A stretch of 7,440 nt of DNA from an uncultured Altererythrobacter sp. (GTDB lineage: Bacteria; Pseudomonadota; Alphaproteobacteria; Sphingomonadales; Sphingomonadaceae), in assembly GCA_938009055.1 (NCBI GenBank), contig CALLIO010000210.1, forward strand, positions 1 to 7,440. Direction: 5' to 3'. Each line of letters opens with the position of its first letter. Position 1 is the stretch's first letter. Shown here in pieces: positions 1 through 5,489 of the stretch. The translations under genes were made by a program, and so were the position numbers. Below the pieces are notes generated by a model that saw only the letters and a program-made list of their open reading frames with translations, had not been told where the DNA came from and made no database searches.

Positions 1-22
1 AAGAACCGCATCTGCGCAGCCC

Positions 23-1543
23 CTAGTAACGCGTCTCATACGTTACTCGGATCACCCGCTTACCCTCTGCGGGAACAGGCACAGTCCATTTTCGGGTTGA
101 AGCGTTGATTTGCCGCCCTTCAATATCTTCAGACGTAATGCGGTAATCACTGGCCCACCAGCTGCGCATCAAACCGCCTTGCGTCAGATCAACATTGACC
201 GGTTCGCGCTTCGCATTGGTGAAAGTGTAGCGCATTGTGGTGCGGTAAAATTTCTTGGGCCGTTCAACATCGACGCGTTCGACAACTTCCCCTTCGCGCA
301 CAACACGGTAGCGCGCGGTCTTTTCCCATTCACTCGACGTAATCTCGCCGCGCTTTTCCACTTCAGCCTGGACGAAGACATCAAAAGCATCGCCCGTTTT
401 CAGCGAAAGCTCGCTGCCCATTGGCGTGTGACCAATCGAGTTTTCGCCGATAAATTGCGGCGTACCTTGCGCGTCGCGCTGATAGAAACGCACGGTTCCG
501 GCGGGCAAAGCATCGCCTAGACCCTGATTGCGCGAGGATGAGAATGAAATCTGGCTCGATGCGTTTACCGGACGTGCATCATTGCTGAGCCACCCAACTG
601 TGCGGGCGTAGATTTTGCGTGCCGGCACGCCTTGCGCATCAAGGAAGCTCACTTGCTTGGTTTGCTCATTGGCAATCGTTGTGCGGCCAGAGATCGGGTA
701 GAGATAAAAGTCGCCCAATTGCTCACGATCCGCAGCTTCCGTGCCGGGGCGAACAAGATTGCGATTGTTGTTGCGCCGATTGCCTCCGCGCCCATTGGGA
801 TCGCCTGCCACCAGCAAAGTATCAGCGCGGTGGAAGGTCGTGCCAGTGCGATTGGTCAGCGTTACCCAGCCTTGCATATCAATCGAATCAGTCGCTTCAT
901 TATAAAGCGCGACATAATCCGCGCTCCACCCAAGACCCGGTGTCAGGTAGCGGATCGAGGCAGGCCGAGTGCCCCCTCGCGTGCTCTGCAGGTTGACCGA
1001 AAGCGTAGGCCGCGCGCGCAGATTGGGTGGCACGCGGTCGAAAATTACGCGGACGGGCAGGCCATCATCGCGCAGCACTTCGATACGATTGCCGATCTGG
1101 ATCACCACGCCGCCAGCGGTTGAAAGGACTTTGGCCCGCTCGCGCTTTTCAGCGCCAGTGGCTGGATTGGTGCGGATCAGCGTGACCGTTTGACCGATCG
1201 CTTTCTCCATCATCTTGGTCGGTGTGAGCAGATCAAAGTCGAAATTCTGCTCGATAATTGTGGTATTGGGAGCATAGAAGCTGAGTGTCTCGGGCCGGAT
1301 TTGCGCCGAGACATCGGGAAATTCAATTCGGCTGCGGCCATTGGCAATATTGAGCTGGCGCACATCCTGCACCAACGCCAAATTGTTGTTGTAGATCGTG
1401 ACTGCGACTTCGCCTTGCGCGGTCGCATCAGGATTGCCGACATTTTGCGATTGCGAGGATTGCGCGCCTGCTGATTGCGAAAGCGCTCCAGTCGATAGCA
1501 ACGCAGCCACACCAACTGCGCTCAATATCCTAGAATTACCCAT
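23..1543 (-). CDS. Exported DUF4139 domain-containing protein
   Basis: This encodes a 506-residue protein of unknown biochemical function. Residues 1-27 look like a Sec signal peptide: a short basic start (Arg5), a hydrophobic core (about 7-21) and an AGA|Q cleavage site after Ala27, so the protein is probably periplasmic or surface-exposed. The segment around 45-90 (VAVTIYNNNLALVQD) and the block at 202-250 (PGLGWSADYVALYN, then QGWVTLTNRTGTTFHRA and LLVAGD) are typical of the DUF4139 family, whose beta-rich domain should run to the C-terminus. A short Gly/Arg/Asn-rich insert lies at 251-262. There is no cysteine and no visible catalytic motif. The start is supported by a strong AAGGAG seven bases upstream. 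The stop is TAG. The gene follows cckA on the same strand after 136 bp, so it could be read through from cckA or have its own promoter. Family assignment is confident; the role is unknown. Confidence 0.88.
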   Translation of the reverse strand: MGNSRILSAVGVAALLSTGALSQSAGAQSSQSQNVGNPDATAQGEVAVTIYNNNLALVQDVRQLNIANGRSRIEFPDVSAQIRPETLSFYAPNTTIIEQNFDFDLLTPTKMMEKAIGQTVTLIRTNPATGAEKRERAKVLSTAGGVVIQIGNRIEVLRDDGLPVRVIFDRVPPNLRARPTLSVNLQSTRGGTRPASIRYLTPGLGWSADYVALYNEATDSIDMQGWVTLTNRTGTTFHRADTLLVAGDPNGRGGNRRNNNRNLVRPGTEAADREQLGDFYLYPISGRTTIANEQTKQVSFLDAQGVPARKIYARTVGWLSNDARPVNASSQISFSSSRNQGLGDALPAGTVRFYQRDAQGTPQFIGENSIGHTPMGSELSLKTGDAFDVFVQAEVEKRGEITSSEWEKTARYRVVREGEVVERVDVERPKKFYRTTMRYTFTNAKREPVNVDLTQGGLMRSWWASDYRITSEDIEGRQINASTRKWTVPVPAEGKRVIRVTYETRY

Positions 1544-1550
1544 AATCCCG

Positions 1551-1556
1551 CTCCTT
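1551..1556 (-). promoter_or_regulatory. Strong ribosome binding site of the DUF4139 gene
   Basis: On the minus strand this reads AAGGAG, a near-perfect Shine-Dalgarno core, with a seven-base spacer (CGGGATT) before the ATG at 1543. It fixes the start codon and is the clearest ribosome binding site in the window. Confidence 0.85.
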
Positions 1557-1558
1557 TT

Positions 1559-1581
1559 CCCAACATGCCTAGCATGACGGG
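1559..1581 (-). other. Small imperfect hairpin upstream of the DUF4139 gene
   Basis: On the minus strand CATGC and GCATG pair around a three-base TAG loop. After one T-T mismatch and one G-T wobble the stem continues as CCC against GGG. It lies two bases upstream of the A/G-rich Shine-Dalgarno stretch and about 100 bases past the cckA stop. No T-run follows, so a standard intrinsic terminator is unlikely. It could be a 5' leader structure or a chance fold. Confidence 0.3.
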
Positions 1582-1679
1582 GCGTTCTGTATTCAAGATG
1601 AATAGGAGCAATGAGGCGATAAAGTCAGCTGGAGTCAGTCACTATTCCCCCAGATGCTGTACGCGAATTGGCCAGCTAG

Positions 1680-4163
1680 TTATTTGCCGACTTTTTTAGC
1701 GCTACCCATCACCATGCCAACCTTGGCGCTGATTTCCTTAACGCTGAACGGCTTGGGGATGAAGTGCATATTGGGCACGTCGATATCCTTGCGCAATTGT
1801 TCCTCGGCATAGCCTGACATGAAAAGCACCGGCACATCCGGATCGATATCGCGAATGCCGCGCACCATTGCGGGGCCATCCTTACCCGGCATCACAACAT
1901 CGCTGACGATGAGATCATAACGCTCGCCCTGCTCATAGGCTGCAAGGCCATCCTCGCCATCCTCATGTGCCGTCACTTCATAACCAGCGCGCGAAAGCGA
2001 GCGCTCAGCAACCGCGCGAACCATGTCCTCATCCTCCACCAGCAGCACCTTACCGCCGCCTGACCATTGGCTGGAGATCGCCACCACCGGCTCGTCGCTT
2101 TTGGCTTTGAGTACGGGCCCTTTGTGGACGGGAAGATAGATGGTGAAGCGCGCGCCAGTTATTCGCCCTTCTGGGTTCTTCACATTGTTGACGAAGATGA
2201 ACCCGCCTGACTGTTTCACAATCCCGTAAACGGTCGACAGGCCAAGCCCCGTTCCCTTGCCCTGATCCTTGGTTGTGAAGAAGGGTTCGAACAGTTTGGG
2301 CATTGCCTCAGGCGGAATGCCGCCGCCATTGTCTTGCACCACCAGCACCGTGTAATCGGAAACGGGCAGAACGTCAGAGCCCATTTTCTCGACACTTTCT
2401 GCAGCCATCCGGCGGGTGAGAAGCGAGATCAAGCCTGTGCCATCGCCGCGCGACTGGATCGCATCGCGCGCATTGACGGCAAGGTTCATGATAACTTGCT
2501 CAAGCTGCTGCGGATCGGCGCGCACATGGCCCAGATTGCGATCATGCTGGACGCGATATTGGATCTTGCCGCCAAGCAGCCGTTCGATCAGTGGATTAAC
2601 CTCGCTCACCACATCGGGAAGCTGGAGAATCTCGGGGCGCAATGTCTGTTGGCGCGAGAAGGCGAGCAATTGCCGTGTCAGCGATGCAGCGCGGTTGGAA
2701 TTGGCGCGGATCTGCTGGATATCGTCATAGTCGCTGTCGCCCGGCGTATGGCGCAAAAGCATCAAATCGCACGTCCCGATAATCGCGGTCAGCACATTGT
2801 TGAAATCATGCGCAACGCCGCCTGCAAGCTGGCCAACAGCCTGCATTTTGGTGGCCTGCGCAACTTGGCGCTTGAGCTGCGTTTCTTCGCTTGAATCGGT
2901 CAGACTGAGAAGCACCGAAGCCTCGCCCAACCCGCGCACACCGGCCATGCCGAGCGAAACAGGTTCTTCAGGATTGTGCCCAAAACGCACCGCCATATCG
3001 CCATTGGTCATCGGACCGCGACCATGCCGGCGCACAGCATCGGAAAGCGCCGCTTTGTCTTCGGCCACAACCAGATCGGTGGGGAAAGGAGGAAGCCCGC
3101 GATCCTCGCGCTCAACCGAACGTAAGAAGGCATCATTGCCGAACAGAAACCGCCCATCGCGGTCGGTCATTGCTAGACCAAGCGGCAACTGACCGAGAAG
3201 CGCCTCCAATTGTGCAACGCCCGCCTGACTGCCGCCATCCCAGCCGCCGCCTACTCCAACACCGCTATCAACCAACAGCATCAGCGAAGGGGCTTCCGAA
3301 GGTCCAGTGGGCGGTTTGCTGGTCTGCGCTTCTGGATCATCGAGCGGAATGTGGATCAGCGTTTGCGGCGTGCCGCCCCTGCCCTCGCGTGCGAAGAATA
3401 TTCGCTCACGCTCGTCCGACCGCAAAAAGCTGACATAATCCTGCCCGACCAATGTGGCTCCGCCATCGCCTGCGGCTCTTTCAGCAAATCCAGCGCTGAC
3501 ATTGCGGACAATACCGTCAGGTTCGGTGATCGCAGCTTCGATACCAGCGCGCGAGAGCATCCGGCCAAATGGACCAGACACATCATAGCGCATCAGCGCG
3601 TCATCAACATTGTCGGCTATGCGGCGAAACCGCCAGATAAGATGGTCATCCCCGCGTCCCGAACGCTCGGCCCGTAGGCTAAAACGTTCCTCGCCATTCT
3701 CGCCCCCTTCAAGCTCGGCCAATGTGCTTGCGCCATCACGCCATGCATTGCGCGCAATTTTCGAAAGCTCTTCTTGCGCGGCGCGCCCCAGATCAAGCAA
3801 AGGCGGCGCTGTGTCAGTGCCAAACCATGCAATGAAGTCCTGACTGGCGCAGGTCAGACGGTTGGCGCGGTCGGTAATCGCAATCGCCACATCAGGGCGC
3901 TCCATCGCAGCGACAGTGACGGACCAATCAGGCTCTGCAAAATCGGTCGAAGCAGGAGCTGTCTGCGCGCGCTGAAAAGCGAAAATCCCGGCAAGAATAA
4001 CGATCAGACCGAGCAGGAAAGCGAGGACAAGAACAATCTCGCCCGAAACGAACCACAGAATCGCGGCGCTCGCCAGCAGGGCGATGGCAACCATCCCCAG
4101 CGCGGCACCGGGCATTTCGCTCTTTATAAGCGATTGTCCCGCAAGCCCCTTAAGCGCATTCAT
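1680..4163 (-). CDS. cckA: CckA-like hybrid sensor histidine kinase (cell-cycle phosphorelay)
   Basis: This is an 827-residue inner-membrane hybrid kinase. Two membrane segments (about 19-39 and 43-63) are followed by three PAS-like regions (about 82-183, 203-298, 318-423), with a Gly-rich linker at 301-316. The HisKA domain holds the phospho-acceptor His452 in GGVAHDFNN. The ATPase domain shows the N box at Asn564, DNGGG from Asp611, the FEPFF box at 625-629 and GKGTGLGLS at 635-643. The C-terminal receiver domain (about 704-820) has acidic Glu710/Asp711, phospho-acceptor Asp755, Ser783 and Lys804. In the family, CckA autophosphorylates and passes phosphate through ChpT to CtrA and CpdR; it can reverse as a phosphatase. 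All key residues are present, so it should be active. It is longer than Caulobacter CckA (about 690 residues), probably through the extra sensory region. The ATG overlaps the stop of the upstream DUF2062 gene as ATGA, implying coupled translation; a GGAG lies 11 bases upstream. A related orphan hybrid kinase is the alternative. Confidence 0.9.
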   Translation of the reverse strand: MNALKGLAGQSLIKSEMPGAALGMVAIALLASAAILWFVSGEIVLVLAFLLGLIVILAGIFAFQRAQTAPASTDFAEPDWSVTVAAMERPDVAIAITDRANRLTCASQDFIAWFGTDTAPPLLDLGRAAQEELSKIARNAWRDGASTLAELEGGENGEERFSLRAERSGRGDDHLIWRFRRIADNVDDALMRYDVSGPFGRMLSRAGIEAAITEPDGIVRNVSAGFAERAAGDGGATLVGQDYVSFLRSDERERIFFAREGRGGTPQTLIHIPLDDPEAQTSKPPTGPSEAPSLMLLVDSGVGVGGGWDGGSQAGVAQLEALLGQLPLGLAMTDRDGRFLFGNDAFLRSVEREDRGLPPFPTDLVVAEDKAALSDAVRRHGRGPMTNGDMAVRFGHNPEEPVSLGMAGVRGLGEASVLLSLTDSSEETQLKRQVAQATKMQAVGQLAGGVAHDFNNVLTAIIGTCDLMLLRHTPGDSDYDDIQQIRANSNRAASLTRQLLAFSRQQTLRPEILQLPDVVSEVNPLIERLLGGKIQYRVQHDRNLGHVRADPQQLEQVIMNLAVNARDAIQSRGDGTGLISLLTRRMAAESVEKMGSDVLPVSDYTVLVVQDNGGGIPPEAMPKLFEPFFTTKDQGKGTGLGLSTVYGIVKQSGGFIFVNNVKNPEGRITGARFTIYLPVHKGPVLKAKSDEPVVAISSQWSGGGKVLLVEDEDMVRAVAERSLSRAGYEVTAHEDGEDGLAAYEQGERYDLIVSDVVMPGKDGPAMVRGIRDIDPDVPVLFMSGYAEEQLRKDIDVPNMHFIPKPFSVKEISAKVGMVMGSAKKVGK

Positions 4164-4729
4164 CCCTTGCCGGTCTCCAACAGCTGCTCGAGCCGCGCTT
4201 CCATTGTCTTAAGACGGCGAGAGCGGCGACGGGCAACCATGTAGCGCCATGCCCAACCAGACACCAGATAGCCAAGCGCTGAAGTCACAACTGCGAGCAC
4301 TGCAAAGCCAAAAACCGTTACCCCTGCGGTCTGAAAGAGATCAACCAGCCATGACCAGCGTCCGCTTTCCAGCTCGCTATTGGCCATGCCGCCAACCGCA
4401 GCATCAATGTTGAGCACGGTCTTGCCGACCCAATTGGCAACCACGGCCCAAAAACCGAAAGTAAGCGGGTTGGTCACGAAGGTCACGGCAGCAGCCAGTG
4501 GAACATTGGCCCGCGCAGGAAGCGCCATGAAAGCAGCGAGGAAAATCTGACCCAATGGAATGATAAAGCCGCAAAACAGCCCCAACGCCACACCGCGCGG
4601 GACAGAGCGACGGGTGAAGCGCCACAGTTCCGGCGACAAGAAGCGGTGAGCAATCGGCGCAAGATATTTGTTGCCGGCAAGCTCTTCACGCTTGGGCATC
4701 TTGAACCTGAATGCATCTGCGAACGCCAT
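4160..4729 (-). CDS. DUF2062 domain inner-membrane protein
   Basis: This encodes a 189-residue membrane protein of unknown function. A basic, amphipathic N-terminus leads to the family-typical block LWRFTRRSVPRGVALGLF at about 36-52. Hydrophobic segments follow at about 47-70, 76-102 (with FVTNPLTFGFW, a conserved DUF2062 stretch) and 134-158. The Arg-rich, probably cytoplasmic tail (WRYMVARRRSRR) has a short helix at the end. I prefer the ATG at 4729, which keeps the short lead-in usual before the MPKRE motif; the upstream sequence there has a modest GCAGAG. An ATG at 4699 with AGG six bases upstream is also possible and would remove ten residues. The longer reading from 4795 runs through an inverted repeat and adds residues unlike the family. 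It overlaps cckA by four bases, so the two are surely co-translated, but no functional tie to the kinase is known to me. Confidence 0.83.
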   Translation of the reverse strand: MAFADAFRFKMPKREELAGNKYLAPIAHRFLSPELWRFTRRSVPRGVALGLFCGFIIPLGQIFLAAFMALPARANVPLAAAVTFVTNPLTFGFWAVVANWVGKTVLNIDAAVGGMANSELESGRWSWLVDLFQTAGVTVFGFAVLAVVTSALGYLVSGWAWRYMVARRRSRRLKTMEARLEQLLETGKG

Positions 4730-4763
4730 TATGCGAATACTCTGCTCAAACCTCTGCACTCGC

Positions 4764-4791
4764 CTTGCGCCTAAGATGTTAAATGCGCAAG
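4764..4791. repeat. Inverted repeat CTTGCGC-N14-GCGCAAG
   Basis: Two perfect seven-base arms (4764-4770 and 4785-4791) flank a 14-base A/T-rich spacer. Within the spacer TAA and TTA can pair across a GATG tetraloop. Arm centres are 21 bp apart, about two helical turns, as in many dimer operators. It lies 35-62 bases upstream of the preferred DUF2062 start. No T-run follows on either strand. It could be an operator, an RNA leader structure, or chance, since TTGCGC is common in this sequence. Confidence 0.4.
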
Positions 4792-4804
4792 ACAACGGGA
4801 CTAG

Positions 4805-4826
4805 AAAACCGCTCCAGAATCGGCGG
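4805..4826 (-). terminator. Weak terminator candidate after smpB
   Basis: On the minus strand CCGC and GCGG (four base pairs, ten-base loop) are followed directly by TTTT, about 76 bases past the smpB stop. The stem is short, so termination would be partial at best. It is the only hairpin with a T-run I could find between smpB and the DUF2062 gene. Confidence 0.2.
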
Positions 4827-4902
4827 ATCGGTCACTATCATCGATATGGGTAGTATGAAGGCGATGACCAAGGGGTGAATCGCGGCAATTTTTTGATTGA
4901 GG

Positions 4903-5385
4903 TCAGCGGCTCTCGCGCATCAGACGTGCCTTGTCTCGTTTCCAGTCGCGATCTTTCACCGCTTGGCGCTTGTCATGGGCCTGCTTACCCTTGGCCAATG
5001 CCAGCTCGACTTTGGCCCGCCCGGTAGAGTTGAAATAGACCGAGAGCGGAACCAGCGTCATTCCCTTGCGTTCAACCGCGCCAAACAGTTTGTTGATCTC
5101 GCGCGAGTTCAACAGCAGCTTGCGCGGCCGCTTGGGTTCGTGATTGTTGCGATTGCCGTGGCTGAATTCTGGAATATTGGCGTTGACCAGCCACACCTCG
5201 CCATCGCGCACTTCGGCATAGCTTTCCTTGATCGAGGCTTGCCCCGCCCGCAGCGCTTTGACCTCCGTGCCGTGCAGTGCCAAGCCCGCCTCGAATGTTT
5301 CCTCGACCGAATAGTCAAAACGCACGCGGCGATTGTCAGCGACCACACGCTGCTTGTCGAAAGTTGAAAGTTTGGGACGAGCCAT
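4903..5385 (-). CDS. smpB: SsrA-binding protein SmpB
   Basis: This encodes a 160-residue cytoplasmic RNA-binding protein that, in this family, delivers tmRNA (SsrA) to ribosomes stalled on broken mRNAs, releasing the ribosome and tagging the nascent peptide for proteolysis. The sequence has the full SmpB layout: an N-terminal MARPKLSTFDKQRVVADNRR, the barrel core with GTEVKALRAG at 39-48 and DGEVWLVNANIPEF at 61-74, the tmRNA-contacting HEPKRPRKLLL at 82-92, and the basic C-terminal tail (GKQAHDKR at 133-140, then DRDWKRDKARL) that folds in the ribosome's mRNA channel. Length is normal for the family. I chose the ATG at 5385 because MARPK is the usual alphaproteobacterial start; a longer reading from a TTG at 5442 adds a cysteine-rich stretch foreign to SmpB. 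No Shine-Dalgarno is visible; an inverted repeat occupies that position. tmRNA itself is not in this window. The divergent neighbour is the S9 peptidase. Confidence 0.97.
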   Translation of the reverse strand: MARPKLSTFDKQRVVADNRRVRFDYSVEETFEAGLALHGTEVKALRAGQASIKESYAEVRDGEVWLVNANIPEFSHGNRNNHEPKRPRKLLLNSREINKLFGAVERKGMTLVPLSVYFNSTGRAKVELALAKGKQAHDKRQAVKDRDWKRDKARLMRESR

Positions 5386-5489
5386 AGCTTGTGCGCAATA
5401 CGCACTTGCGCAGCAGAGGAAAAGTGGCAAAACTCCTTCCAAGCAAAAACTACATATCTTTCAATAGATTTGGGAACGGATACGAATTG
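5386..5489. promoter_or_regulatory. Divergent intergenic region between smpB and the S9 peptidase
   Basis: These 104 bases must hold the start signals for two divergent genes, or at least the leader of smpB. They are A/T-rich in the middle (about 5441-5471). I could not find a -35/-10 pair on either strand that I would defend. For the peptidase, GGGAACGGA at 5472-5480 is a weak ribosome binding site about nine bases before the ATG at 5490. Confidence 0.45.
5392..5412. repeat. Inverted repeat TGCGCAA-N7-TTGCGCA directly upstream of smpB
   Basis: Perfect seven-base arms (5392-5398 and 5406-5412) flank a seven-base spacer, ending six bases before the smpB ATG. A second, mutually exclusive hairpin, GTGCG-N5-CGCAC (5391-5395 with 5401-5405), shares the same bases. 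In the smpB mRNA either fold would cover the place where the ribosome binding site should be. As DNA it could be an operator for smpB, the peptidase gene, or both. Confidence 0.5.

Noticed and set aside
1621..1640. Short direct repeat of AGTCAG in the cckA-DUF4139 gap
   Set aside because: Two six-base copies are too short to stand out from chance.
2334..2894. Plus-strand open frame of 186 codons opposite cckA
   Set aside because: It lies antisense to the kinase core (HisKA and ATPase region), has no recognisable domain, and looks like a by-product of codon bias. The same holds for the other long antisense frames opposite cckA, the DUF4139 gene, smpB and the peptidase.
3774..4244. Plus-strand open frame of 156 codons across the cckA start
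   Set aside because: Its product is highly charged and domain-free, and it is antisense to two well-supported genes.
4730..4795. Upstream start at 4795 for the DUF2062 protein
   Set aside because: It would translate through the inverted repeat and adds 22 residues unlike the family; the ATG at 4729 or 4699 fits better.
4775..4795. CtrA binding site (TTAA-N7-TTAA) in front of the DUF2062-cckA pair
   Set aside because: Only one TTAA half-site is present near 4779; no second half occurs at the right spacing. I found no full site in the other gaps either.
4730..4902. tmRNA (ssrA) or another RNA gene next to smpB
   Set aside because: At 173 bases the gap is too short for tmRNA, and I found no tRNA-like ends or tag-coding stretch.
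5424..5440. Sigma-54-like element beginning TGGCA upstream of the peptidase
   Set aside because: The -12 half (TTGC) is missing at the required spacing.
5386..5442. TTG start at 5442 that would lengthen SmpB by 19 residues
   Set aside because: The added residues are hydrophobic and cysteine-rich, unlike any SmpB, whereas MARPK at 5385 is the usual start.
5391..5489. GTG start at 5391 that would add 33 residues to the S9 peptidase
   Set aside because: It puts a polar stretch before an intact signal peptide and begins inside the inverted repeat with no ribosome binding site. The ATG at 5490 gives a normal signal peptide.
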